This document shows positions 37,401 to 47,735 of a stretch of 64,000 nucleotides of DNA, piece by piece (the first letter of the stretch is position 1; each line of letters begins with the position of its first letter). A model generated the notes under the pieces. The model was not told the DNA's origin and made no database searches. It saw only the letters and a program-made list of their open reading frames with translations. The stretch comes from Viola odorata (taxonomy: Eukaryota; Streptophyta; Magnoliopsida; Malpighiales; Violaceae). The translations under genes and the position numbers were made by a program. The stretch covers positions 4,714,501-4,778,500 of the forward strand of contig OY829539.1 of assembly GCA_963691705.1 (NCBI GenBank), given 5' to 3'.

Positions 37401-37989
37401 ATCCACTATCATTTATCCTCTTGTTGAAAAGACGGAGATGGGTTATGACAGATTGCTTGTCGGGATTCGCTACCATTCACACGTCTGCTGGAAAGATGCC
37501 GATGGATTATGACGGGTACCCTATTGATGAAGAGAAATATTTGCTTTCTCTTTTTTCTTTTTAGAATCTGAATTTCTAGGAACAATCATAGAAAAACACA
37601 AGCAAAGCTAGCTATGCAATTTATGATGTTAGAGTACATATCATAGCATATATTCGGTGGGTAGAAAATCTTTCCATGTTGATATTGACAAGTGCAACTG
37701 TCAAGCATTTGCATGATGTATTGCAGGCAGGAAATTTTACCTCCTCGGATATGTGATTTGTGCGTAAACATATGCATGTTTATTGAAGACGATATGTCAC
37801 CAAAGATGGTATATGTACCGTGGATGATATATCACTGAAGACAGTGTATGTGGCCACTAGGTAGCTCATTGCATACTTTTGACACTATTAATCTGTGTTA
37901 CTCTTCACCCGATAAATGTCATATTGATCACTGTTCATCCAGTAACTTTCCTTTTTCCACCGATAGAGGGTTCCTCGATGCTCTGAGTC

Positions 37990-38115
37990 CCTCCTGCTAT
38001 TAAGTTGATCATCAGAAATTCACCCATAGATGTCATCGATATTTTTTTGCCTTTATCCCTTCGCAACTCTACCACAAAGGACTCGGAAGGCACAACTTTC
38101 ATGTTGTCCTCTTGA
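37990..38115 (-). pseudogene. Gypsy gag C-terminal piece left of the MULE
   Basis: The minus strand reads VVPSESFVVELRRDKGKK and GEFLMINLIAGGTQSIE, typical of the gag C-terminal spacer in plant Ty3/gypsy elements. It lines up with the gag on the right of the MULE (45703-47355), so the MULE has split one coding region. Stops follow further left. Confidence 0.55.
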
Positions 38116-38124
38116 TTATTATTA
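38116..38124. repeat. MULE target-site duplication, left copy
   Basis: TTATTATTA, repeated exactly at 45694-45702. Nine bases is the standard duplication size for Mutator-like elements. Confidence 0.9.
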
Positions 38125-38498
38125 GGGTTTTTTGCAGGAAGGCCCCCTTGTAGTAAAAAAAAAAACAGCTTCCTCCCCTGAACTATAAAAATTCAAAAAC
38201 TGCCCCCTGAACTCTTAGTCAATTGCAAAGTGAGGCCCCTCCGTCAGTCAACGCTGACGCCCGTCAGTTTTGACCCGTTTCTCCCGGTTTCCCTTTTCCT
38301 CCTCCCGGTTGCAACCCCTGCTCCTCCTGATACTCCTGACATCCAACCTGACATGATTTGACATTGTTTGAATTTCAAAAAATGAAATGTAAACCCATTA
38401 AACAACGAAAGTGAGTTTATTTGGGAGGATATTGAACGTTTTGTTTCCTGCAAAAAAAATTGAAATGGAACCCTAAAATATATTTCCTGGAAAAACTG
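38125..38498 (+). repeat. Left MULE terminal inverted repeat
   Basis: 374 bp matching the reverse complement of 45321-45693 almost base for base. A 69-codon open frame runs through both copies, but it is just the repeat read twice. Inside the TIR, GAAGACGGCGAAG-type subterminal repeats occur at 38640-38720. Confidence 0.92.
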
Positions 38499-39480
38499 AA
38501 AATCAGCTGCATGTGATTATTTGTCAAAATCATTTTGTAAATCATTTTGTATTTCAAAATTATTTGGGACTAAAGTAAACATATTATTTGGGGGTAAAAA
38601 TGATATACGAACCCTAGAATTGGTTTTCTGGAACAACTGAGGGACGGCGAAGCTTGAAGACGAAGACGACGGCGAAGCTTGAAGATGACGGCGAATCTTG
38701 AAGACGGCGAAGGATAAGAAACCCTAGAAGTTATTTCTGACATCACTCAAATCGCGAAGAGAGGGAAGTAATTTTATTTCTTGCGGCTGCGACTCGACGA
38801 AGGGAAGAAAGGACCACCGTCACAGTACTAAGTCAGCACTCTCTCATTCTCAGGAGCAAAGCGAGTGAGTTTTATATTCTCGTTGAAAAGTTTACCTTTG
38901 ACTTTATTCGTTTAGGGGTAGACTATTAACAAATATAGTTTTAGGGTTTTTAGGGTAGAAAATCGAAACTGGGACCATTTGTTGTTGTCGTTTACACTTA
39001 TTTCGTTTTCATAATAAGTTTGTCCTTTTCGTTGACCATTTAATAATACTGGAGAACACAACAATGACAGGATGTTAATTACTGTAAAGCTTTTCATGAA
39101 GGGAACATGGATTCTACTTCCAAATTTGCATTATGTGGATGTAGAGGAAGTGCGTTTCCAAATTGAGCATGATAGGCTGACATTAGAGCACCTAAATGAA
39201 AAAATCAGGGAACATGGATACCATGCTATTGCTCTACATTTAGAAGCGAAATACCCATGGGAAGAGATGGAGGAAGGAGAAAATTCTGAAGAGAATAACC
39301 GCAGAGATGGAGAGGAATGGTTGGGATACACTGGAAGTGTATGTGGAACATGGAGTCAACACGCCCATATTTGTGGTGAGTGTGGAGAGTAGTGATGAAG
39401 AAATTCATAGTGTAGGAGGGGATGTTAATGATGATTGTGAAAATGAAGTAGAGTGTCCTTTCCTACTGCCCAGCAGTGAA

Positions 39481-39975
39481 GATGTAGGTGTTGATTGTGA
39501 AGGTGTTGCTTGTGAAGCTGTTGACACTGAAGGTGTTGCTTGTGAAGTTGTTGACACTGAAGGTGTTGATTGTGCAGGTGTTGATGGTGAAGGTATTGAT
39601 GGTGAAGGTGATAATTGTGATGCTGTTGACACTGAAGGTGTTGCTTGTGAAGTTGTTGACACTGAAGGTGTTGATGGTGCAGGTGTTGATGGTGAAGGTG
39701 TTGATGGTGAAGGTGCTGTTTGTGAAGGTGCTAATTGTGATGCTGTTGAAACTGAAGGTGTTGATTGTGAGGAGGAGATTGAAGTAGATGGAGTGGAGGA
39801 TTGTGGTAGGGTAGGTGGGAGTGGTGTTCAGTGTGAGGAGGAGATTGAAGTAGAGGGTATGGAGGACTGTGGTAGGGTAGGTGGGAGTGGTGTTCAGTGT
39901 GAGGAGGAGATTGAAGTAGAGGGTATGGAGGACTGTGGCAGGGTAGGTGGGAGTGTTGGTCAGTGTGAGGAGGAG
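39481..39975 (+). repeat. In-frame acidic minisatellite in the MULE transposase
   Basis: Many copies of a 15-bp unit coding for G-V-D/A-C/G-E, followed by three 66-bp units (coding CEEEIEVEGMEDCGRVGGSG). All keep the reading frame. The encoded segment is strongly negative and Cys-rich, about 165 residues, between the PB1-like part and the DNA-binding domain. Confidence 0.9.
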
Positions 39976-42606
39976 GTTAACCCTAATAATGGGCCAGGCC
40001 ATACAAATTATAGGCCCATTTCAGATGAAGATGGGCCTAGCTGCAGCTACGATGTGTATGGAAGTGAAGGACCTCAAGCATATAGTGATGTAGATGATAC
40101 TGAAGGTAGTGATTCCGACCGAAGTCATTTTGTGGATAGTGAGGATACTGAAGATGAGGAGATCTATGGTATAGATGAGGTGGAACTGAATTATTGTGGA
40201 GTACACGATGGGGTGGTTCACCAATCCAGAAGTGACAGGGTCAATAGGCCACCAATAGCAAGTTATGGTCCTAGTGTGCCTGATGTTGACACTGATTATG
40301 AGGACAGTGACAACCTGGAAACCCCTCCAAATACTGATAGTGATGATGATGATAGGGTACGGGGAAGGCAGAGGTTTCCGGAATTTAATGAGAGGAGAGA
40401 TTTGGGTCGAGAAGTTGATTTACAGGTTGGAATGCAGTTTGCAACTGCTGATGTATTTAGGCAGGCTTTGAAGGCTTACTCTATTCATATATGGCATGAC
40501 TACATGTATGTGAAGAACGAGAAGAGTAGGATCACAACCATATGCAAGAATAAATGTGGATGGAGAATACATGCTTCTCCATCGGCAGATAGGATGTCAT
40601 TTCAGATTAAGACCTTCAATAGAGCCCATTATTGTGTTAAGGATATCCAGAATAGCAGAGCAACTGCGAAATGGATAGCTAATGCATATTTGGCTGACTT
40701 CAAGGATAATCCGGATCTGGATTTGGAGGCACTTGGAAGCAGGATAAGAAGGGAGAAATTTATTCAAGTTTCTTACTTTAAGCTTTTTAGAGCAAAGCAG
40801 TATGCACTAGAATTAATCGAGGGTCAGCATGTTGAGCAGTATAAGCAGTTGTGGAGATATGCTGAGGCAATCATAACTTCTAATCCTGGGAGCTCAGTGA
40901 AGATTACTACTCCAAATGGCGTGTTCCAGAGATTGTACATGTGCCTCGCTGCTTGTAAAAATGGATTCATTAAGGGATGTAGGCCATTTATTGGCATTGA
41001 TGGTTGCCACCTCAAAGGGAGATACAAGGGACACTTACTGTCAGCAACAGGAAAAGATGCAAACGGAAACATCTTCCCTATTGCTTGGGCTGTAGTGGAT
41101 TCTGAATGCAAGACCAATTGGCTGTGGTTTTTGGAATTGTTGCAGGAGGACATTGGACCACTGGAAGAGAGATGTATAATGTCTGACAAGCAGAAGGTAT
41201 CATTACAATATTTATTCCATCATTAGTATTTGAATTTAAAAGTTCGACTAACATTTCATCTCTTATGCGGGGATTGCAACAGATTTTTGACACTGTGTTG
41301 AAGGACGTGGATCACAGATATTGTGTCAGACATATCTGGATGAATTTCAAAGGTCAGTTTGGAGGGAGCAAGTATCTTAAAGATCTACTGTGTGAAGCGG
41401 CTAGAGCAGGCACATCCACCAAATTCAACATTATAATGGAGAGAATTAAGGACCAGAATCCACTCGCATATGAATGGTTGAAGAGGATACCTATACAGAG
41501 GTGGTCAAGACATGCGTTCAGCAGCTGGGTGATGTGTGATATTCTCTTGAATAACCTTTCAGAGACTTTTAATGCCTACGTGAGGTAATGTTTTCCATAG
41601 TTGTTGTCAAACTTTGTGTTCATTAATTTTTTTATAAACCAGCAATTATCTCATTTGTTTGTTTTTGTATGTGTTTCGTAGACTGGCTAGGAATAAGCCA
41701 ATAATCACTTGTCTTGAGACTATTAGAAGGTTGCTAATGAGGAGGTTCTATATGAAGTATCAAGGGATCATGTTGTACGAAGGGACAATCTGTCCAAAAT
41801 GGTTCAATAAGTTGGAGAGATGTATTGAAGATAGTCAGTCCTACATTGTGTTCCCTCATTCACAACTCCAAAAATTTGAGGTAGAGCACTTCAATGGTGA
41901 GAAGAGCATTTGCGATTTGGAACTGAGGACCTGTTCTTGCAAGATGTGGGACTTGACTGGAATTCCCTGTAGGCATGCCTCAGCTGTGTACCTGTTCAAG
42001 GGACAGAAACCTCATGACTTTGTACCAATGACCTATAAAAAGAGCACATTCTTGGAAGCATATAAGGATGGCATTTTGCCTGTTCCTGATAAAAGTGAAT
42101 GGCCTATAGTTGAAGGACGCTATGAGATATTGCCTCCTCAAAATTTGGTACAACCTGGCAGACCGAGGACTAAGAGAAGACGAGAAGCAGGTGAAGAAGG
42201 GTCACCCAACCCTACCAGATTGAGAAGAACTGGGGTGAGGATTACTTGCAGAAATTGCATAGCGACTGGTCATAATACAGGTACTTGTCCTGTACCTTTG
42301 AGGGTTGGCATACCACCAGTCAGACGTAGAAGGAGAAGAAGATATCCAACAACTGAAGCCAATAGTACACCTGAAGCACCAATAAATGAACCAGAAGCAT
42401 GCTCTGATGCAAGGGCAACAAGGTCCACATCAAGAGGTGCAAGAAACACATCAAGACATCAAACTGTACCAGAAGCAGGGCCTGATGTGCAGGTATACAT
42501 ATTTATTCAATCCTCCTTAATATATATGCATAACCGTAATATAATGTTTTTAAATTTAAAACAGTATGCAAGGACAACAAGGTCCAGATCAAGCTCTGCA
42601 AGAAAC

Positions 42607-42780
42607 ACATCAATGGCATCTTCAACTCCCTCAATGACCTCCTCCACAGTGCCTTCTTCAACTCCATCGATGACCTCCTCCACAGTGCCTTCTTCAACTC
42701 CATCGATGACCTCCACCACAGTGCCTTCTTCAACTCCATCAATGACTTCTTCAATTCCATCAATGACCTCTACCACAATT
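42607..42780 (+). repeat. 36-bp tandem repeat in the transposase tail
   Basis: Four to five copies of a 36-bp unit encode SSTPSMTSSTVP in frame with the last exon. The low-complexity Ser/Thr/Pro tail has no known function. Confidence 0.88.
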
Positions 42781-43204
42781 CCCTCTCCCCTTCCAGCTAG
42801 GCCTCCACTGGTCATCCCTTCAGTAGTGCCCCCAGCCAGGAATGATGATGAGACAACATCCTAGAGACCAAGGAACCAAAGGATGTCGAGGGCAAGTGGA
42901 GTCAGACGCATCTTCAACCCTCCAAGGCCATTGAATACATCCAGTGCACCTTCACTAGTCCCTCCACGAAATCCACAGTCAAGAAATCACATTACAACAA
43001 GAAGATGGATTCCTTGATGAACAAGATTTCACATCATATGTTGGATAGATTGCCCTGGCAAGTATTTTGGATATAATTTAGTGCATATGATGGGCTGCTT
43101 TTTGATGTTAATGAAGGAAAACAAAAGTAGCGTTTGGTAATGTTTGGTGTAGTTTTTGCTGACTTCTTTGGATGGAAAAGCCTTTTGTGCAAAACAAGGG
43201 TATT

Positions 43205-43650
43205 TTTTTTATTGATGGTGCATTTCTTATATACAAAACAGGGGAAATATGTTTGTGTTTTGTTTATAAGTGTTGATGGTGCATTTTGTGGATGCAAAAC
43301 AGGGGAAATATGATTGTGTTTGGTTTATAAAGGCTGATGGTGCATTTTGTGGATGCAAAACAGGGGAAATATGATTGTGTTTTGTTTATAAAGGTTGATG
43401 GTGCATTTTTTGGATGCAAAACAGGGGTGTTTTGTTTATAAATGTTGATGGTGCATTTTTTGGATGCAAAACAGGGCTGTTTTGTTTATAAATGTTGAAG
43501 GTGCTGTCTTTGGATGCAAAACAGGGCAAATAACAGGGGTGTTTTGTTTATCAATGTTGATGGTGCATTTTTTGGATGCAAAACAGGGGTGTTTTGTCTA
43601 TAAATGTTGAAGGTGCATTTTTTGGATGCAAAACAGGGGAAAAAGGATTG
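43205..43650. repeat. Noncoding tandem repeat inside the MULE
   Basis: Seven or eight diverged copies of a 50- to 66-bp unit containing GGATGCAAAACAGGGG and TTTTGTTTATAAA. It lies between the 3' ends of the two convergent genes. Confidence 0.85.
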
Positions 43651-44014
43651 TTAGTTTATAAACCAAGTTGTAAATGGATCCTTGTAAATATATTTGTGCA
43701 ATTTATCTCTTAATCTTATGAATTTTAAAGGTCGAACATACGTAAACTAAATAATTTAATCAAGCAACAACTCCATAAATTAATTAAGCCGGGCATCCAA
43801 TATCAGTTGTATGGCCAGCATCCAAAGTTTCATCATTTGTATGCCCAACATCCTGGGCATGACACCAAGAAAAAAACAACTAAAATAGAGAATGGCAGCC
43901 ATCATCCGGGCATGACCAAAAAACATCAAGAACAACCATAACAAAAACAGATAAAACAACCATCAAACAACAGAACAACAATCCCACCCCCAAAACCCTA
44001 CATGGACATTCTCA

Positions 44015-44428
44015 TCAAACGGAAACCAGACCATCATCCTCATCAGGAGACTTCTCCCTCTTCCTCTTCCTTCCAGGCATATCCTTCATCTCGCCATGGT
44101 AGACATCACTTGCATCCAGGACCTTCTGCGCTACGGAGATCTCCATCTCGACAATGCTCTGCCACTGTTCCATAAGCATTATATAGACCTTAATGCTCCC
44201 CAGGGCTTTGGTTAGATGGTCCATGTACTCCCTAACTGGCCTTGTAGAAAACCAGTTGTGCAGCCGGGCTTGTTCCTGCAACAGAAATCTCTCATGGTTC
44301 TTGAAACGTTTTAAGTCTTCTTCTACGCGACGCTTCTTGAAGAGGAGGTTTGTCCCTGCCTCACCGGAGTTGTTGATGACCATGAGAGACTCCTCAACAA
44401 ACTTATCCTTCACCAAATTGTTAATCAT
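44015..44428 (-). CDS. Small hypothetical protein within the MULE
   Basis: The minus-strand frame from ATG at 44428 gives 137 aa (MINNLVKDKFVEESLMV...). I do not recognise it. It is largely helical and charged, with a basic stretch GRKRKREKSPDEDD near the end that looks like a nuclear localisation signal. It is downstream of the GRF gene on the same strand, about 330 bp away, so it could be a separate gene or a second product of that transcription unit. An upstream in-frame TTG is an unlikely start. Confidence 0.5.
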   Translation of the reverse strand: MINNLVKDKFVEESLMVINNSGEAGTNLLFKKRRVEEDLKRFKNHERFLLQEQARLHNWFSTRPVREYMDHLTKALGSIKVYIMLMEQWQSIVEMEISVAQKVLDASDVYHGEMKDMPGRKRKREKSPDEDDGLVSV

Positions 44429-44758
44429 TGTGGACAGAGACAAGAAGAATTAGTAAATGAAAAAGGAAACGAGAGTAAGGAAGAATGTGGTGTAATACAC
44501 ACAATTTATAGCACAAATAACTGTCTTTTGCCATTCAACAGACGCATAAAGTTGCTGTCTGTTGGTTTTCCAATGTTTGGCTTCCCAACAATGGTGCCTA
44601 TTCAGTTTCCCATGAATTGAGACTGCTCAAGGTAATAATTGTTAATATTAATTCATTCATTCAGTAGTCATCATACAACCAAAAGCATACCTAAATCACA
44701 AACAAAATAAACCCTACAAATTAAAATGATAATCATACCCTAAAATTGAAAAACGAGT

Positions 44759-45193
44759 TCAAACCCTAGAAATTACAATAGCAATAAAGACAAACAGAGG
44801 AATGATGGCAAGATATGGAACTACATACGACTTGTGGGTCCCCTTCACCTGTGTTGCCGCTCTTTCAGATACGGCGTAAACAAAGTCCTTCAATTCACTG
44901 CGAATCACTATGCTTTCTTCCTTGATAACATCGATAATATCATCTTTCAAACTAACCCTTCCATCACTTTCATCCCGGCGCATCTCCGTTCCGCCTTCGG
45001 GATTGCACCATGCCCAGAAACCACACTCCACATTCCAGCACTTATAATACAACCTACCTGGATTTTCCTTCGATTCTGATATCTTCACCGCAGCCCTAAC
45101 CCCACAATTGCACAATCTGTTCTTGTATCGTATGTACGATGCTGAGCCAGTACAGACGCCCGACGTTGTTGACCGATTGCTTGAAGAAGCCAT
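44759..45193 (-). CDS. GRF zinc-finger protein carried by the MULE
   Basis: 144 aa. A GRF-type zinc finger occupies about residues 28-66: CNCG, then GRLYYKC and CGFWAWCNPE, giving the C-C-C-C ligand pattern with the conserved aromatic residues. A short charged helix follows (KDDIIDVIKEESIVIRSELK). The C-terminus has a hydrophobic segment (YLAIIPLFVFIAIVI) that could be a membrane anchor. Plants have many such small GRF proteins of unknown function; GRF fingers elsewhere bind nucleic acid. The gene starts about 130 bp inside the right TIR and runs toward the transposase gene. The frame is intact. Whether it helps transposition or is captured host sequence is unknown. Confidence 0.8.
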   Translation of the reverse strand: MASSSNRSTTSGVCTGSASYIRYKNRLCNCGVRAAVKISESKENPGRLYYKCWNVECGFWAWCNPEGGTEMRRDESDGRVSLKDDIIDVIKEESIVIRSELKDFVYAVSERAATQVKGTHKSYVVPYLAIIPLFVFIAIVISRV

Positions 45194-45320
45194 TGGCGGT
45201 TGAGATGCCAGTCAATTCTTATAGAACTTCTAGGGTTTCTGTTTTCCTTCGATGATGTTTCCACTTCTTCAAGCTTCGCCGTCTTCAAGCGTCGTCGTCG
45301 GCTTCAAACTTCGCCTTCTC

Positions 45321-45693
45321 TCAGTTTTTCCAGGAAATATATTTTAGGGTTCCATTTCAATTTTTTTGCAGGAAACAAAACGTTCAATATCCTCCCAAAT
45401 AAACTCACTTTCGTTGTTTAATGGGTTTACATTTCATTTTTTGAAATTTAAACAATGTCAAATCATGTCAGGTTGGATGTCAGGAGTATCAGGAGGAGCA
45501 GGGGTTGCAACCGGGAGGAGGAAAAGGGAAACCGGGAGAAACGGGTCAAAACTGACGGGCGTCAGCATTGACTGACGGAGGGGCCTCACTTTGCAATTGA
45601 CTAAGAGTTCAGGGGGCAGTTTTTGAATTTTTATAGTTCAGGGGAGGAAGCTATTTTTTTTTTTAGTACAGGGGGGCTTCCTGCAAAAAACCC
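45321..45693 (-). repeat. Right MULE terminal inverted repeat
   Basis: Inverted copy of 38125-38498. The GRF gene starts about 130 bp inside it, so this TIR probably supplies that gene's promoter, as TIRs do in MuDR. Confidence 0.92.
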
Positions 45694-45702
45694 TTATTAT
45701 TA

Positions 45703-47355
45703 AGTTGGTCATCAGGAACCTACTTTCTAGACTTTTTTGCATATTCCCCCAAGTATCCTTCCTCGATCAATCTCTCAATGGCCACTTGTAGTTGGCGGCA
45801 ACCTTCAGTGTCATACCCTGGTGCCTTGTGGAAGCGACAGAAATGAACTCTTCGCCGCCCAAACGGGCATCAGGTCTCCAATTAGGATATTAGACCGACA
45901 ACTTTTGATTTTCAATGATTGCCAAAATTTCTACCCTTGGAATCAGCAATATAATGGTCTTAAAATTCGTTTGCTTGCTTTTCTAGGGCTCCGCCCTTCT
46001 CTCCATCGGCTTTCGCAAAATATAATTCCTCTGAGGGATATATTCCTTCTGAGTTCTCTGGTGGTATTCAACCTCTTCCATTTTGGCATAGTTTTAAGCC
46101 TTGATCAGCAAAATATCCAAGGTCTACGGAGGATCTGCTAGCAACGTGTCTTCCAGTTTATCATAATCACAATTTCTCTTCAACGCTTCTACCGCAAAAT
46201 CTATGATGACATCCAGCGTCATGACCATTTTCATGTTAAATCGATCCAGGTAACCCTTAAGGGATTCCCCTGGCTTCCGACATATATCAAATAGAGTTGC
46301 GGATGATTTCTTTAGAGGAATAGACGTGTTGAATCTGCTCCGTAACCACTCCTCCAACTGTGCAAAGCTATCTATGAAGACAAACGGTAACCCTTCAAAC
46401 CAGGTTCTGGCAATTCTGGACAGAGTCAGTATGAAAATCTGACACAATGCCTCGTCTCTCCGTTTTTGGAACTTGACATAATCCTTCACCCGATTCAGGT
46501 GGGTAACAGAATCCTTGGTACCGTCACAAACTTCTGTCGGAAGCTTGATCTTTCTGCTGACTCGGTACCTTCATACTCGATAGGTAAATGGGAGCTTCGG
46601 ATCATCGTCCTGCTCTCTCTGATAACAGGGTGAAAAGGATCGAGAAAATTCGAACTCCTCTTCACATGGATTCCATCCGCGATCATAATGGCAATTGTCC
46701 CTCACATGCTGATGTGTCGCAAGAGATCTGTCCCGACTCCTTCTATTATTAGATCTCCTCACATGCTGATGTAAAGGGCCTCTTCTCACACTGTGTCATG
46801 TTGCGCGGTTACTAACCTCATTCATGTTGTTCAAATATCCTTCCTTTATCGTTGGAGGATTTACAACCGGGGGTACCGACAAAATAGGTTGCTCCAAGTT
46901 TTCATGCGGGAGATGCTGACTTTCTGTAGGGGCCAAATTAACCACCTGAGGAGCTGGTGGCTCATTACTAATGAATGGTTACCCCGCCTGCAACGCAACT
47001 AGAGGTTGAGTGAGCAGCAGTGATGGGGCTGGTAGATGAGTCGAGCCAACGATTGAGGAATCAGGCTGGAGAGCATGGACATGATAACATGCATCCTCCC
47101 ATACAGGGCGACAACGGACTCAGTGGATGGTGGCGTTGTGCTGGCCGTACTCGGTCCGGGCAGAGTTGTAGCTGGGAAGCTTATTTCTAGGCTGGCGAAA
47201 AAGGTGAGCTGGTGATTAACTAGAACGGGTCTTACCCCTACTGGTGTCACCGATGTTGGGATCACTGGAATATCATGAGTGGGCACGATGGAGCCGCTGG
47301 TGAGCTGGATCGGCGAGAAATTTTGGTTAGACTTCATTCGAAGAATAGACCTCAA
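45703..47355 (-). pseudogene. Degenerate Ty3/gypsy gag
   Basis: Pieces in several frames on the minus strand. The central part (46489-46124) is a retrotransposon gag (capsid) domain: ARTWFEGLP, then RSRFNTSIPLKKSSATLF and GESLKGYLDRFN. Nearer the MULE (45840-45740) the frame reads FCRFHKAPGYDTEGC and RLIEEGYLGEYA, the gag C-terminal Cys/His region. The upstream part (47355-47000) is Pro/Ser-rich. Frameshifts and stops break it. The pol of this element is not found next to it. Confidence 0.75.
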
Positions 47356-47439
47356 AGAAAAAAGATAGAGATCTTGGATATTAAGGTTTACTCACTTAAT
47401 AATCCCAAACTCTCAATGAAAGCACATAAAATGATAATC

Positions 47440-47735
47440 CTGGATCTGAGGTGAGGGTGATCCTGTAATATGGCGTGCTAACATGGACTGTCTCGCTACT
47501 CCTACGCCACCTACAAAGCGCCGGAGGGGGTCTCTGGCGTAGAGGCTCCGACGATCAAGTCAGTATGCATGATGATGAAAATAGGTGGTAAGGGAAACTA
47601 TCGGGTAGAGCTAGCTAGTTGAGTAGTTGTGCGGGCAGAGTTTCAGTACGTGTGCATGTGTAAGTATGTATATGTCCGTGTGAAAGGGTGATGGGAGGTA
47701 TTTATAGCCTCGCCCTGTGGGCCACCCTGGACATG
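47440..47735 (-). repeat. LTR-like repeat, right copy
   Basis: Direct copy of 28425-28715 with perhaps 15 percent differences. It lies just upstream of the gag at 47355, where a 5' LTR or leader would be. Exact LTR ends could not be fixed. Confidence 0.55.

Larger units (their letters stand above)
39072..42864 (+). pseudogene. MULE transposase (mudrA-like), probably damaged
   Basis: This is the DDE transposase that cuts and moves MULEs. An N-terminal PB1-like segment (ITVKLFMKGTWILLPNLHYV, from 39072) is in a different frame from the main exon, so an intron or frameshift lies at about 39244-39392. The main frame (39307-41196) has an acidic repeat, a MuDR DNA-binding domain (about 40430-40640) and the catalytic start FIGIDGCHLKG (first Asp near 40999). 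Exon 2 (41271-41584) has SETFNAYV (the Glu); the second Asp is in IMSDKQK at the end of exon 1. Exon 3 (41682-42492) has the SWIM zinc finger (CSCKMWDLTGIPCRHA) and a zinc knuckle (CRNCIATGHNTGTC). Exon 4 (42565-42864) is a Ser/Thr/Pro repeat tail. The acceptor before exon 2 reads GG where AG is expected (41269-41270), so splicing should fail. Confidence 0.85.
38125..45693 (+). mobile_element. Mutator-like element (MULE) with long TIRs
   Basis: 7569 bp with 374-bp near-identical terminal inverted repeats starting GGGTTTTTTGCAGGAAG and a perfect 9-bp target duplication. It carries a mudrA-like transposase gene on the plus strand and, facing it, a GRF zinc-finger gene plus a second small frame on the minus strand. 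Near-identity of the TIRs (a few differences) suggests relatively recent insertion. It lies inside the gag of a Ty3/gypsy element. Confidence 0.93.

Noticed and set aside
38244..38453. A 69-aa open frame, almost identical to one at 45366-45575
   Set aside because: Both are the two MULE terminal inverted repeats read in their own orientation; there is no reason to think they encode a protein.
39463..40002. 179-codon Thr/Asn-rich minus-strand frame
   Set aside because: Antisense of the acidic minisatellite in the MULE transposase; low complexity and no domain.
43205..43650. CRISPR-like array
   Set aside because: This is plant nuclear DNA and the units are diverged tandem repeats without unique spacers.
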